The notes under the pieces are model-generated. The model did not search any database. It was not told the origin of the DNA and worked only from the letters and a program-made list of their open reading frames with translations. Of a DNA stretch of 64,000 bases, positions 39,616 to 48,906 are shown piece by piece. How positions within the stretch are numbered: the stretch's first letter is position 1; each line of letters opens with the position of its first letter. Source of the DNA: Microbacterium keratanolyticum (GTDB lineage: Bacteria > Actinomycetota > Actinomycetes > Actinomycetales > Microbacteriaceae); contig NZ_JAFBBQ010000001.1 in assembly GCF_016907255.1 (NCBI RefSeq), forward strand, positions 1,054,001 through 1,118,000, given 5' to 3'. Made by a program: the position numbers and the translations under genes.

Positions 39616-41337
39616 ATGCCCACCGCCGTTGCCGATGCCACCCGACAGGCGATTGAAACCGCGATCGAAGATCTTCAGGGTGGCGCGCGCTCGTGGGCAC
39701 TGCTGACCCTGGGCCAGCGCGTCACGCTGCTGCGCTCGGTTCGTCGTGCCGTGGCAGCGAGCGCCCGCGCCTGGGCACAGACAGCCGCGATGTCGAAGGG
39801 TCTTTCGGCGCAGCATCCGCTGCGGGGAGAGGAATGGCTGAGCGGGCCCTACGGCACGCTCGGAGCGATCGACGCGTACATCGACACGCTCTCGAAGCTC
39901 GCGGCGGGCCACACTCCCCTGGAGGGCGTGACGGTGTCCCGAGCACCGGGTGACCGCACACGCGTGCACGCGTTCCCGCTGACCGGGATCGACCGTTTCC
40001 TCCTGTCGGGGTTCTCTGGCGAGGTGTGGCTCGAGCCGGGCATCACGCCCGGCACGGCGCGGGCGAAAGCCGGTCTCGCGCAGCGCACACCGGGCGTCTC
40101 CGGAGGGATCGGCCTTGTTCTGGGAGCGGGCAATGTCACCTCGATCCCGGTGCTCGACGTGCTGTACGAACTTCTCGCGCACAACCGTGTCGCCCTGCTC
40201 AAGGTCAATCCGACGCAGGATGCGATGGTGCCGGTCTACGAGCGCGCGTTCGCTCCGCTGATCGGGGCCGGATTCCTGCGGATCGTCAAGGGCGCGGGCG
40301 ACGTCGGCGCCTATCTGACCGCGCATGACGCCTTCGCGCACGTGCACATCACGGGATCGGCCCCCACGTTCGACGCGATCGTGTGGGGCACGGGCAAGGA
40401 CGCCACGCGTCGCCGCAAAGAGGAGCGTCCGCAGCTGACGACCCCCATCACCGCGGAGCTCGGCGGTGTCTCGCCGATCATCGTCGTGCCCGGCGAGTGG
40501 AGCGATGCCGATCTGCGGTTCCAGGCCGAGCACATCGTCACGATGCGCCTGCAGAACTGCGGACACAACTGCATCGCCGGACAGGTCGTGATCCTGTCAT
40601 CCGAGTGGGCGCAGGCAGATCAGTTCCGCCGTGCGCTGCGTCGCGCCTACGCCCTGGCTCCGGAGCGCCCCATCTGGTACCCGCGTTCCGAAGAGCGGAT
40701 GCAGCAGGCCACCGAGTCCTATCCGGATGCGCTCGTGCTCGCCGACCGCCTGCTCATCGAGATCGGTCCGGATGACGATGCCACGGCGCTGGAGCAGACC
40801 GAGTATTTCGCCCCCGTTCTCGGGGTGGTCGAGCTGCCCGGCACGGGTCGTGCGTTCCTCGATGCCGCCGTCGCGCACGCGAACGAGAAGCTGCAGGGCA
40901 CGCTGGGGGCGAATCTGCTGATCGATCCGGTCACCGAGAAGGCCCTCGGGGCGGACTTCGAGCGTGCGATTGCCGACCTCCGCTATGGCGCGATCGCCAT
41001 CAACACCTGGACGGCCTTCGCCTTCCTCACCCCGACTCTCACCTGGGGGGCGTACCCCGGTGGCACGATCGAGGATGTCGGCAGCGGCATCGGAGTCGTG
41101 CACAATGCGCTGCTCCTCGATGGCGTGGAGCGCTCGGTCGCCCGAGGGCCCTTCCGTCCGCTCCCTCGCGCGCTGGGCTTCTGGCGTGACGGCGGACGTT
41201 TCACGATCCTGCCGAAGCCGCCGTGGTTCGTGACGGCCCGCACCGGCGCCGAGGTCAGCGAGGGCCTGACACGATTCCGCGCGCGCGGCGGGGTGCTGTC
41301 GCTGGCGCGCACACTGCTGCAGGCGCTGCGCGCGTAA
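39616..41337 (+). CDS. aldehyde dehydrogenase family protein (long form)
   Basis: 573 residues, about 90 more than typical ALDHs. GGIGLVLGAGNVTSIPVLDV replaces the usual PW(N) cofactor block, TAELGGVSPIIV holds the ELGG Glu, and the nucleophile region reads LQNCGHNCIAGQVV (Cys of the CxxNC-type block). TEYFAPVLGVVEL is the C-terminal family block. The protein is divergent in the cofactor region and could be an acylating or fatty-aldehyde type; the substrate is unknown. ATG at 39616 behind GAAGGAGA. It ends in a convergent terminator shared with proline iminopeptidase. Confidence 0.85.
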   Translation: MPTAVADATRQAIETAIEDLQGGARSWALLTLGQRVTLLRSVRRAVAASARAWAQTAAMSKGLSAQHPLRGEEWLSGPYGTLGAIDAYIDTLSKLAAGHTPLEGVTVSRAPGDRTRVHAFPLTGIDRFLLSGFSGEVWLEPGITPGTARAKAGLAQRTPGVSGGIGLVLGAGNVTSIPVLDVLYELLAHNRVALLKVNPTQDAMVPVYERAFAPLIGAGFLRIVKGAGDVGAYLTAHDAFAHVHITGSAPTFDAIVWGTGKDATRRRKEERPQLTTPITAELGGVSPIIVVPGEWSDADLRFQAEHIVTMRLQNCGHNCIAGQVVILSSEWAQADQFRRALRRAYALAPERPIWYPRSEERMQQATESYPDALVLADRLLIEIGPDDDATALEQTEYFAPVLGVVELPGTGRAFLDAAVAHANEKLQGTLGANLLIDPVTEKALGADFERAIADLRYGAIAINTWTAFAFLTPTLTWGAYPGGTIEDVGSGIGVVHNALLLDGVERSVARGPFRPLPRALGFWRDGGRFTILPKPPWFVTARTGAEVSEGLTRFRARGGVLSLARTLLQALRA

Positions 41338-41342
41338 TTCAG

Positions 41343-41391
41343 GGAGCGATGTTCACCCGCGAATCGCGTGAAACAGGGGGAACATCGCTCC
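41343..41391. terminator. bidirectional terminator between convergent genes
   Basis: 12-bp stem GGAGCGATGTTC (41343-41354) with GAACATCGCTCC (41380-41391); the loop holds a smaller CGCG-AAT-CGCG hairpin. It lies between the stops of the aldehyde dehydrogenase (plus) and proline iminopeptidase (minus) and can serve both. Confidence 0.75.
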
Positions 41392-41398
41392 TTGAAAG

Positions 41399-42364
41399 TC
41401 AGTTGGCCGCGAAGCCGTCCGTCGCGGCGCGCAGGGCGCGCTGGATTCCCGGCTCGGATGCCGCGTGCCCGGCGTCGTCGACGACGACGAACTCAGCCTC
41501 CGGCCACGCGCGGTGCAGATCCCAGGCGGTCATCATGGGTGTGCAGAGGTCGTAGCGTCCCTGCACGATGACCGCCGGAATGTGGCGGATCGCGTCGACG
41601 CCGGCGATGAGCTGGCCCTCCTGCAGCCAGCCGCCGTTCACGAAGTAGTGGTTCTCGATGCGCGCGAAGGCGGTCGCGATCTGCGCCTCGCTCATCTCCT
41701 CGACCTTCGCGGGCTCCGGCAGGAGCGTCACCGCGGCTGCTTCCCAACGGCTCCACGCGATCGCTGCGGGCACATGCACCGCAGGGTCAGCATCGAACAG
41801 GCGTCGGTGATAGGCCTCGATCATCCGGGGACGCTCCAGCGGCGGGATCTGCTCGACGAACTCCTCCCAGCGATCGGGAAGGAGGGCTGCGGCCCCACCC
41901 TCGTAGAACCATTCGAGCTCGAAGCGGCGCAGGGTGAAGATGCCGCGGAGCACGAGCTCGGACACGGCCGTCGGATGCGCCTGCGCGTATGCCAGCGCGA
42001 GGGTGCTGCCCCACGATCCGCCGAACACCTGCCACTGGCTGATGCCGAGGTTCTTGCGCAGCAGCTCCATGTCGGCGACGAGGTGCCACGTCGTGTTGAA
42101 GCGCATGTCGGCGTCGGGTTCGCTCGCGTGGGGTGTGCTCTGGCCGCAGCCCCGCTGATCGAACAGCACGATGCGGTACTTCTCGGGATCGAAGAAGCGC
42201 CGATGCCACGCCGACGTGCCGCCGCCCGGGCCGCCGTGCACGAAGACCACCGGCTTGCCGTCGGGGTTTCCGCTGACCTCCCAGTAGATGCGGTTGCCGT
42301 CGCCGACCAGCAGATGGCCGGTCTCGTCGGGCTCGATCTCCGGATAGAGCGCGTCAAAGTTCAT
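41399..42364 (-). CDS. pip: proline iminopeptidase
   Basis: 321 residues, alpha/beta hydrolase of peptidase family S33. FVHGGPGGGT is the oxyanion-region motif, GGSWGS carries the nucleophile S117, and DDAGHAASEP gives the catalytic His. FDQRGCGQSTPHA is the other signature of PIP. It removes N-terminal proline from peptides in the cytoplasm. Full length; the ATG at 42364 is preceded on the minus strand by GAGGGGTCC. Single-gene unit. Confidence 0.93.
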   Translation of the reverse strand: MNFDALYPEIEPDETGHLLVGDGNRIYWEVSGNPDGKPVVFVHGGPGGGTSAWHRRFFDPEKYRIVLFDQRGCGQSTPHASEPDADMRFNTTWHLVADMELLRKNLGISQWQVFGGSWGSTLALAYAQAHPTAVSELVLRGIFTLRRFELEWFYEGGAAALLPDRWEEFVEQIPPLERPRMIEAYHRRLFDADPAVHVPAAIAWSRWEAAAVTLLPEPAKVEEMSEAQIATAFARIENHYFVNGGWLQEGQLIAGVDAIRHIPAVIVQGRYDLCTPMMTAWDLHRAWPEAEFVVVDDAGHAASEPGIQRALRAATDGFAAN

Positions 42365-42515
42365 GAGGACCCCTCAGTCCGAGGCGTTTGGGGTTGATCC
42401 CGAGCGCCCGCTGCAAAAACCCGCAGATGCGGACGTCCTTCCACGCTAACTCACAGGTTCGCGTGGGCGGGACCGTTTGCTGCGCGGGTCGAGAATTACC
42501 TCTGGAGGCAGATCT

Positions 42516-43382
42516 TCAGAGGTCGTCGGTCGCGAAGGCGTCGCACTGACCGAGACCGTACTTGTATCCCGTCGCGAACCAGCGGGCGCGCTGCTCGCTC
42601 GTGCCGTGTGTGAAGCTCTCCGGGTTCACGAAGCCCGATTGCTGCTGGATGTGGTCATCGCCGACGACCATCGCCGCGTTGATCGCGTCGGTGAGCTCCT
42701 GCTCCGTCGGAGCCTTGAGGTATGGCTGACCGCTGGCATCCTCCTGCTCCGTCATCGCCCCGACCCAGGCTCCCGCATAGCAGTCAGCCTGCAGCTCCAT
42801 GCGCACACCGTTGCTCATGGGCCCCGTGCCGTTGTTCGGGTACGCCTCCATGGTGCCCATCAGGTTCTGCACGTGGTGCCCGTACTCGTGCGCCAGGATG
42901 TACAGCTGCGAGAGATTGCCGGCGGATGCCCCGAACTGCTGACGCAGGATCTGGAAGAACGTCGGATCGAGGTAGACGCCCTGCTCCGGCGGGCAGTAGA
43001 AGGGGCCCACGGCGTTCGAGGCCGTGCCGCACTGCGTCGGCGTCGAGCCGTCGACGATCGTGAGCGACGGCTTCACGTAGCCGTTGAGGTTCTCGTCCCA
43101 GAACTGGTCGAGAGCGAGAGATGCGGCAGCGATGCGGCAGTCATCGTTCTCGTTGGCGTCCTGTCCGGTCTCGCAGTTCTCGATGACCGTGCCCTGCGAT
43201 GAGCCGGTCGACCCGCCCGGGGAGCCCCCGCCGAGGAGTCCCGTCAGGTCGACACCGGTGAAGGCGCTGATGAGCATGACGGCGATCGCACCGATGCCGA
43301 TGCCGCCGCCGGCGATCGCCGCGGTGCGCCCACGTCGACGGGCCGTGTTGTTGCTCACATCGGCGTTCGGGTTGAAGGTCAT
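42516..43382 (-). CDS. ypfJ: YpfJ-like neutral zinc metallopeptidase
   Basis: 288 residues. One N-terminal membrane helix ([20 protein letters not shown], ~21-40), then the extracytoplasmic domain of the KPN_02809/YpfJ family. The zinc motif is HEYGHH (H165, E166, H169), with the third ligand Glu likely in [13 protein letters not shown]. Cys pairs (C70, C82, C118, C130) could form disulfides outside the cell. Physiological target unknown. A CAGAGGT/ACCTCTG hairpin (42498-42523) overlaps the stop codon and may terminate it. Confidence 0.9.
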   Translation of the reverse strand: MTFNPNADVSNNTARRRGRTAAIAGGGIGIGAIAVMLISAFTGVDLTGLLGGGSPGGSTGSSQGTVIENCETGQDANENDDCRIAAASLALDQFWDENLNGYVKPSLTIVDGSTPTQCGTASNAVGPFYCPPEQGVYLDPTFFQILRQQFGASAGNLSQLYILAHEYGHHVQNLMGTMEAYPNNGTGPMSNGVRMELQADCYAGAWVGAMTEQEDASGQPYLKAPTEQELTDAINAAMVVGDDHIQQQSGFVNPESFTHGTSEQRARWFATGYKYGLGQCDAFATDDL

Positions 43383-43438
43383 GCCCTGAGATTACTCCTG
43401 TCTGGCATGACTTTCGGGGCGGGCGTAGGCTCGGGCAT

Positions 43439-44428
43439 ATGACGACCACGGTCACGATCACCGGCGCCGGAGGCCAGATCGGCTACGCGCTTCTGTTCCG
43501 CACCGCCGCAGGCGACATGCTCGGCCCCGATGAACACGTGCGCCTGCGCCTCCTCGAGATCCCGCAGGGGATGGCGGCCGCAGAGGGCGCCGCCCTCGAG
43601 CTTCAGGATGCCGCCTTCGAGCTGCTGGACGACATCGAGATCACCGATGACGCCACGGTCGGATTCGACGGCGCCGACCACGCGCTGCTCGTCGGTGCGC
43701 GCCCGCGCGGACCCGGCATGGAACGTGGGGACCTCCTCGCCGCCAACGGTGGCATCTTCGGCCCGCAGGGCGCCGCGATCGCCGCATCCGCCGCCCCCGG
43801 CATCCGCGTCACGGTCGTCGGCAACCCTGCGAACACCAACGCCCTGATCGCGGCGGCCGCCGCGGAGGGCGTTCCCACTGAACGCTTCACAGCCCTCACC
43901 CGACTGGACGAGAACCGCGCCCGCGGACTCCTCGCCCAGACCCTCGGCGTTCCCGTGCGCAGCATCCACAGGCTTCCCATCTGGGGAAACCACTCGGCCA
44001 CGCAGTTCCCCGACATCACCCACACGACCGTCGACGGTCGCCCTGTCCTCGACCTTCTCGCCGCGCAGGTCGGTGACGTGCGCGCGTGGTTGGAGGAGAC
44101 CTTCATCCCGCGGGTGGCCACGCGCGGGGCCGAGATCATCCGCGTGCGCGGCTCGTCGTCTGTGGCATCCGCCGCGAGTGCGACGATCGATCACGTCCGC
44201 GACTGGGTGCACGGCACGGTCGACTGGACCAGCGCCGCCGTCGTCTCGCACGGCGAGTACGGCGTCCCGGAAGGGCTCATCTCCTCCTTCCCGGTGCGCG
44301 CGATCGACGGCGAGTGGCGGATCGTCGAGGGCCTGAAGCCGGATGCCTGGGCGCAGACGCGCATCGACGCATCCGTTGCGGAACTCGTCGCGGAGCGCGA
44401 TGCGGTGCGCGCGCTCGGGCTTGTCTGA
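43439..44428 (+). CDS. mdh: malate dehydrogenase
   Basis: 329 residues. [17 protein letters not shown] is the NAD-binding motif, [17 protein letters not shown] the mobile-loop region with substrate arginines, [14 protein letters not shown] and [12 protein letters not shown] the active-site Arg/His blocks. This is the cytosolic type 2 MDH of actinobacteria, a TCA-cycle enzyme. TAGGCT at 43425-43430 ends 8 nt before the ATG, so the mRNA is probably leaderless. Gene is divergent from ypfJ with 56 nt between starts. Confidence 0.95.
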   Translation: MTTTVTITGAGGQIGYALLFRTAAGDMLGPDEHVRLRLLEIPQGMAAAEGAALELQDAAFELLDDIEITDDATVGFDGADHALLVGARPRGPGMERGDLLAANGGIFGPQGAAIAASAAPGIRVTVVGNPANTNALIAAAAAEGVPTERFTALTRLDENRARGLLAQTLGVPVRSIHRLPIWGNHSATQFPDITHTTVDGRPVLDLLAAQVGDVRAWLEETFIPRVATRGAEIIRVRGSSSVASAASATIDHVRDWVHGTVDWTSAAVVSHGEYGVPEGLISSFPVRAIDGEWRIVEGLKPDAWAQTRIDASVAELVAERDAVRALGLV

Positions 44429-44491
44429 GCGCACGCCGCGGGCTAGGTTTCCCCGCAGGTGCAGGGCAGAATGGATGCCGGAGGCGCACCC

Positions 44492-44962
44492 ATGAACAAG
44501 GCACCGGATGTGACATCGGAGATGCACGACGCACATGACGCCGTGACGAGCCCGCTGCATCTTCCGCACGCGGCTTTCGAGTGCCCGAAGTGCTTCACCG
44601 AGCTGCAGCGCAACCACGACTGGTGGATCGCACGCCCTGCCGGGTCACGCCTCGTCGGCCTCGTCGTCGCCCGTGACGGCATGCCGCCGGTCGTGCAGCA
44701 GCGCGAAGACCTCACCCGCTTCGGCGTGCCGATCGAGGGCTTCCGCCACCCGGCACCGGAGATCCTGGAGAGCTGGAGCGACCGACTCGCGCGCTTCATC
44801 GACACACTGGCCTCGGGCGATGTGCTCGTGGTCTCGACGGTGCATGCGCTCGGGCGCGACATCGACGAGGAGTCCCGTACGGTGGCCGAGCTGCGCCGAC
44901 GCGGAATCATGGTGAAGGTTCTGGGCCACGGCGCCCGACACCTTGCCGACGCCGGACGGTAA
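44492..44962 (+). CDS. resolvase-fold protein with degenerate active site
   Basis: 156 residues. After an N-terminal CPKCF segment, residues ~45-150 follow the N-terminal domain of serine recombinases: LVGLVVARDGMPPVVQQRED aligns with the 'YARVSTxxQ' strand and helix, FIDTLASGDVLVVSTVHALGRD with 'LxxGDTLVVxxLDRLGR', and RTVAELRRRGIMVKVL with the next helix. The catalytic Ser position is replaced (ARD in place of RVS), and the DNA-binding helix-turn-helix is absent, so recombination activity is unlikely. The ATG at 44492 has GGAGG 8 nt upstream. Could be a regulator or a relic. Confidence 0.7.
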   Translation: MNKAPDVTSEMHDAHDAVTSPLHLPHAAFECPKCFTELQRNHDWWIARPAGSRLVGLVVARDGMPPVVQQREDLTRFGVPIEGFRHPAPEILESWSDRLARFIDTLASGDVLVVSTVHALGRDIDEESRTVAELRRRGIMVKVLGHGARHLADAGR

Positions 44963-45046
44963 CGCCTCGCTCCCCAGCGGGCATCACCGTACGGCGGTTC
45001 GACGCGTCCGTCAGTCCCCCTCACCCGCCGCAGCGGGCGCAGAGAA

Positions 45047-45070
45047 GGGCCGGCCTACCCCGACCGGCCC
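45047..45070 (-). terminator. terminator of the distal WXG100 gene
   Basis: GGGCCGG (45047-45053) pairs with CCGGCCC (45064-45070); AGAA/TTCT outside can extend it after a bulge. It is 50 nt after the stop of the minus-strand WXG100 gene and can also serve the convergent resolvase-like gene. Confidence 0.6.
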
Positions 45071-45120
45071 TCCTTCTGACCACCGGGACTGAGGGGGGGC
45101 GTCCCGTGGTGCGGCGTGTG

Positions 45121-45408
45121 TCAGCCGCCGGCAAGCTGCGAATCCAGATCCTGGATCGCACGCATCATGCCCAGCAGCGACTCGGACATGTCATTGATGC
45201 CCTCCACCGCTTCTTTCAGCCCGCTCGTCAAGTCGGAGTACCCCTCTCCGAACTTTCCCGAGGCGTGCTGAGTCTTGAAGTCCTCACCGAGAAGAGTGTC
45301 GACCTGGCCCTTGAGCAGCTCCAGCTGGCCCTGGATGTCGTCGCGAGCCTGCGAAAGCGACGAAGCGACCTGCTCCATCTCGGCATACGATGCTCCGAAA
45401 TCAGCCAT
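45121..45408 (-). CDS. WXG100-family type VII secretion protein, copy 2
   Basis: 95 residues, two-helix hairpin of the WXG100 type (MADFGASYAEMEQVASSLSQ; FKTQHASGKFGEGYSDLTSG; ESLLGMMRAIQDLDSQLAGG). The Trp-x-Gly turn itself is missing: the turn reads LLGEDFKTQHASGKF. It differs from the copy at 49389 at only one residue (S in place of A in GYSDLTS), while the DNA differs at about 32 of 288 positions. Secreted as a dimer by the EssC/EccC system. Own promoter with the GTCGATGGGGA element and own terminator, so transcribed alone. ATG at 45408, GAGGAGTG ribosome site. Confidence 0.9.
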   Translation of the reverse strand: MADFGASYAEMEQVASSLSQARDDIQGQLELLKGQVDTLLGEDFKTQHASGKFGEGYSDLTSGLKEAVEGINDMSESLLGMMRAIQDLDSQLAGG

Positions 45409-45461
45409 CGTTGTTCACTCCTCCGTGTGTGGATCTCGGCCCTCAACGGGGCCGCGCACTC

Positions 45462-45507
45462 ACGCTATCGACGCTCGCAAAAGCTGTCGATGGGGAGAAA
45501 TACCCAT
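45462..45507 (-). promoter_or_regulatory. WXG100-type promoter, copy 2
   Basis: On the plus strand GTCGATGGGGA (45486-45496) is followed by GAAATACCCAT, an imperfect palindrome. On the minus strand its ATCGAC end is the -35 box, with TAGCGT (45467-45462) as -10 at a spacing close to that of the other two copies (17-18 nt from the element). Start of transcription would be ~45455. Confidence 0.6.
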
Positions 45508-45523
45508 GCCGCCCGACGGCGTT

Positions 45524-46192
45524 CTAGGTGACGGGCGCCGCCGCTTTCGGGTCGACCGGAAGCCAGGTCAGAGTGGACGCGCAGAGGTCGAAGAGCGTCT
45601 TCATCTGCACGAGCGGAAGGTCATCGGCAGGGGCGTCCGTCGGGCGCAGGATCACCAGCGTCAGCAGCAGAGCCCGTCGCCGCTGCGATCCCGGAACCGG
45701 GGTCATGTAGACCACGGTCGTGGCCAGCATCGACTCCCCGTCCATGCGCTCGGTGGTCTCGCGCTCGACACGGAGGAAGCGCTTGTCGCCGAAGAGCGCC
45801 GTCGCCCCGTTCGCAGTGATCGCACCGCGCACATAGGCGTCGAGGTTCTCGCCCGGCTCCGCATGCTGAATCGTGGCCGTCAGCGACGCAGGCATGTAGG
45901 CAGAATCCGGTGCGTCATCGCCCGCGGTGAACATCGCGACCGTCGACACGCTTCGCATCTGCGTGAACGCCTCGGTTACCAGCGCGCGCATGCGACCGTA
46001 GAGGTCGGGCCGGTGGGCATCGAGCAGACGGCCCCGCATCTTGTCGAGCATGTGATCGCGCTCGGCATCGGTGACGTCGCGGCGCACCCACCCCGGGGGC
46101 AGGACGAGCGCGAAGTCCGGATCCGGCGCACCGCCCAGCAGCTCTCGCAGTGACACCTGCGTGGGGGATCCGTTCGGCGTTGCTTCCGTCAT
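45524..46192 (-). CDS. type VII locus protein of unknown function (222 aa)
   Basis: 222 residues, not recognised. No signal peptide or membrane helix. Mixed alpha/beta text: DPDFALVLPPGWVRRDVTDAE at the N-terminus resembles the opening 'vPxgWxxv' of actinobacterial T7SS-associated immunity-like or ESX-associated proteins, and VVYMTPVPGSQRRRALLLTLVIL is a beta-rich core. The start overlaps the stop of the previous gene (ATGA). Last gene of the five-gene module between the WXG100 twins. Confidence 0.75.
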   Translation of the reverse strand: MTEATPNGSPTQVSLRELLGGAPDPDFALVLPPGWVRRDVTDAERDHMLDKMRGRLLDAHRPDLYGRMRALVTEAFTQMRSVSTVAMFTAGDDAPDSAYMPASLTATIQHAEPGENLDAYVRGAITANGATALFGDKRFLRVERETTERMDGESMLATTVVYMTPVPGSQRRRALLLTLVILRPTDAPADDLPLVQMKTLFDLCASTLTWLPVDPKAAAPVT

Positions 46193-47007
46193 GCGGAGAT
46201 TCCTCTCGGGGCGTCCAGGGTGAAGAGGGTTCCGAGGTCAGCCCGCAGCGCGCGCGCCAGGGTCTCGTCGTCGATCAGCGTGCGCTCCGCGAGGATCCGC
46301 AGCGCGGCGTCGCGGTCCTCACGAACCGCCGCTCGCTCCTCGGCCGTCAGGGCGGCGACTGCCGCCATCGCCGTCGCCCGGTCGCTGACCGTCGGGCGCA
46401 TCGGGCGCTCGGCAGGCTCCGCCTCCGGGTGTCGCGCACTGCGGCGCAGGAGCAGCGCTCCCGCCAGGACCACGCCCAGGACGAGCGTCAGCCACACCGG
46501 CAGCAGGGCGATGGGATCCAGCAGGTATCCGTCGCGCTCGGAGACACGGGGCATGCTGACGGCGGAGAACCCCGCGCTCAGTGCCGAGACGACACCGATG
46601 CCGCACACGATTCCCGACCAGTAGGCGCCCGAACGCCACCAGGCGATGAGCGCGAGCACCAGCACCGCCGCAGCGACCCAGAAGGCGCCCGACGCGATCG
46701 GGACGGATACGCTCGCCGTCACACGATCCACGAGGTAGCTCTCTGCCCCGAGCACCACCATGCCCGCAACCGGGGAGAGAATGCCGCAGATACCCAAGAG
46801 GAGAAGCAGTCCGCGCCCCGCGCGGCGCACGGAGGTGTCAGCCGGACGAGAAAGCAGCGCGGCGATCGTGGTGCCATCATCGCCGAACGTCGCGACGACC
46901 TCGGGATGCGCCTGGAACGCCACCGCCTCCAGCATCCCCAGGCGCGGGGTGTCCGATCGAGAACGGGCGTGGGCCCAGGACTGCGCGTCTTCGTGAGCAA
47001 GAGTCAT
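46189..47007 (-). CDS. type VII locus membrane protein (272 aa)
   Basis: 272 residues with four hydrophobic helices between ~65 and ~185 (AGRGLLLLLGICGILSPVAG; IASGAFWVAAAVLVLALIAW; WSGIVCGIGVVSALSAG; LLPVWLTLVLGVVLAGALLL). A cytoplasmic N-terminus and a charged C-terminal tail with LTAEERAAVREDRDAALRIL follow. Not recognised. Overlaps both neighbours by four bases (ATGA), so it is tightly coupled. Could be a membrane partner or immunity-type protein for the products of the module; no direct sign of either. Confidence 0.75.
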   Translation of the reverse strand: MTLAHEDAQSWAHARSRSDTPRLGMLEAVAFQAHPEVVATFGDDGTTIAALLSRPADTSVRRAGRGLLLLLGICGILSPVAGMVVLGAESYLVDRVTASVSVPIASGAFWVAAAVLVLALIAWWRSGAYWSGIVCGIGVVSALSAGFSAVSMPRVSERDGYLLDPIALLPVWLTLVLGVVLAGALLLRRSARHPEAEPAERPMRPTVSDRATAMAAVAALTAEERAAVREDRDAALRILAERTLIDDETLARALRADLGTLFTLDAPRGISA

Positions 47008-47642
47008 GATGCGGTCAGGCTATCAACCCAGGTGTTGACGGGCTGGGCCTCGAGCAGAGCGGGCGCGGACGCGCGCCTCGTCGTGCCCTCGGGATCCACG
47101 AGCTCCATTCCATCCATGAAGGCGTGAATGGACGGAGAGATCACGCCCAGGAAGTCGGCGAACGTCGGCTCGACCGACACGACGACCACCACACCGTCGA
47201 AGCTGAAGACCGCGTCGTAGCCGACGAGAGCGGCGCCATCCGCATCGATCAGGCGCGGCGAGAGCACGCCCTGCCCGAGACCGGCAGAATCGAACAGCAC
47301 GCCGTCGCCGGGGCCGGGCATGGGCTCGGCGGCGTCGACACTGCCCATTGCGACGTGCACGAACGCACACACCGCGATCGTCAAGGGCCAGAGCTGGAAG
47401 GCGAGCGCATCGTCCGGGCGGCGCCGATCGAGCGCGGCCTGCAGCGCGAGAGGCACGAGCGCCTCGTTCTCCACGGTCCACTGGTCGCCCCACGCCTCAC
47501 GCAGCAACGCGGTGTTCTCTGCGATCCAGGCCTGCTGCTGCGCAGCATCGGCAAGGGACGGAATCGCGAGCCAGCCGCCGTCCAGCGCGGATCCGCTGAT
47601 ACGCCAGGTCCCCGGGGCCCAGTCCGCAGGGAACGCGCTCAC
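47004..47642 (-). CDS. type VII locus protein of unknown function (212 aa)
   Basis: 212 residues from the GTG at 47642, which overlaps the stop of the preceding gene (GTGA) and has GGAG seven bases upstream; an earlier GTG at 47660 would add six residues. No membrane helix except a moderately hydrophobic LWPLTIAVCAFVHVAMGSV. VGYDAVFSFDGVVVVVSVEP is a beta-strand region, and PTFADFLGVISPSIHAFMDGM follows. Not recognised; may be an ESX-associated chaperone or immunity factor by position only. Confidence 0.75.
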   Translation of the reverse strand: MSAFPADWAPGTWRISGSALDGGWLAIPSLADAAQQQAWIAENTALLREAWGDQWTVENEALVPLALQAALDRRRPDDALAFQLWPLTIAVCAFVHVAMGSVDAAEPMPGPGDGVLFDSAGLGQGVLSPRLIDADGAALVGYDAVFSFDGVVVVVSVEPTFADFLGVISPSIHAFMDGMELVDPEGTTRRASAPALLEAQPVNTWVDSLTAS

Positions 47643-48889
47643 AGGATCGCTCCGAGCCACGGCACCTGCTTGGTGATCTTCTTGTCACCGTTGCCGGTCC
47701 ACTCAAGGATCTTGTCGACGGTCTTGATCGGCGAGCCGATCACCATGTGGGTGAACTCCCACGCCGCCGGAAGCACAGGAGAGTACTGCCATCCGCGCGC
47801 ACCGTTGGACATGGCATCCGTCAGTTCCACCAGGCCCGTCGTGTTCTTTCCGAAGATGAACCGCGCCATCACGTCGCCGACACCCGCAGGATTGTTCAGC
47901 TGCCACAGCGTGCGTCCGCTCTGCAGCATCCCCGTGAACCCGCCGCCGGCGAACCGACCGGCCATCGCCATGTTGTTGAGCTGCCCGGCCGCGGCCGACC
48001 AGGTGGACGGCTTGAACGCGGTGACCGCATCGCCCGCGAAGTTCACGAGGCCCTGCTTGCCCTGAGCGAGCTTGCCCAGGCTGCCGAAAGGGATCACCCC
48101 GATGATCGCGAGGGCCAGATCCCATCCGCTGGCATCACCTCGGAAGAACTGGTACGCGACGAGAGCGAGCGTCGCGACTGCGATGATGCCGCCAATGATC
48201 GCGAAGATCGGCCCTCCGATGATGATCGCCGCGATCGCGACGATCGTACCCACGACCTGAAGCACCTTGACGACCCCGGCGACGAAGCCGTCGACGTTGT
48301 CCCAGAAGCCGTCTTCGATCTTGCCCTTGAAGGCGTCATCGATCTTGTCTGCGGCCTCGTCGAATGCGAGCTCCCACGAGTCGACGGCGTCATCGAAGTC
48401 CTTGAGAGACTTGCGATACGAGTCGTACAGCTTCTCCTTCTGGAGATCGTCCGCCTCGTTCTCCTCCCCCATCCGCTCTTTCTCCTCATCGCTGCGCCAC
48501 GGCGCCGGCTGCGCCCAGAACGGGCGCTCACCCTCCCGGTAGCCGGGGGCACTGGAGTATGCCTGCTGCGCGTCACCGCATTCCTCCACCAGCGTGCGGA
48601 TACGCGGCTGATGCACATCGAGCGCATCCGCATAGGAGACAAGGATCGGTCCGGTCGGCTTGTAGAGCTTCGCGGCGTCCGCGAGTGCGACGTGCGTGTC
48701 GCCGACCACTTCCTGCAGCTTCTCGACGGCCTCGCCCTTCATTCCTGCGGAATCTTCGATGAGTCCGCGAAGAAGGGTGCTGCTCGATTCCATCTTCCGA
48801 CCGAGCGAGGTGATCTGGGTGCCGCGGGTGCGGATCGTCGACGCGTCACCGAACAGCTCGACGACCGGGCGGCCCTTGGGAGAGTACAT
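47639..48889 (-). CDS. putative type VII substrate with hydrophobic core (416 aa)
   Basis: 416 residues. The first ~200 residues are helical and charged (DASTIRTRGTQITSLGRKME; MKGEAVEKLQEVVGDTHVAL), as in the WXG/LXG-like head of large T7SS substrates. Residues ~205-260 are strongly hydrophobic (VGTIVAIAAIIIGGPIFAIIGG). The tail (~260-416) ends KTVDKILEWTGNGDKKITKQ and shows no known toxin domain. The ATG at 48889 has GGAGGAAG upstream; the longer frame runs back over the neighbouring gene. It is downstream of a WXG100-like gene with 17 nt between, the usual pairing of small helper and large substrate. Confidence 0.8.
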   Translation of the reverse strand: MYSPKGRPVVELFGDASTIRTRGTQITSLGRKMESSSTLLRGLIEDSAGMKGEAVEKLQEVVGDTHVALADAAKLYKPTGPILVSYADALDVHQPRIRTLVEECGDAQQAYSSAPGYREGERPFWAQPAPWRSDEEKERMGEENEADDLQKEKLYDSYRKSLKDFDDAVDSWELAFDEAADKIDDAFKGKIEDGFWDNVDGFVAGVVKVLQVVGTIVAIAAIIIGGPIFAIIGGIIAVATLALVAYQFFRGDASGWDLALAIIGVIPFGSLGKLAQGKQGLVNFAGDAVTAFKPSTWSAAAGQLNNMAMAGRFAGGGFTGMLQSGRTLWQLNNPAGVGDVMARFIFGKNTTGLVELTDAMSNGARGWQYSPVLPAAWEFTHMVIGSPIKTVDKILEWTGNGDKKITKQVPWLGAIL

Positions 48890-48906
48890 AAGAAATCTTC
48901 CTCCGG

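Noticed and set aside
44492..44962. Possible mobile element from the resolvase-like fold
   Set aside because: No terminal repeats, no second transposition gene and no intact catalytic residues are present.
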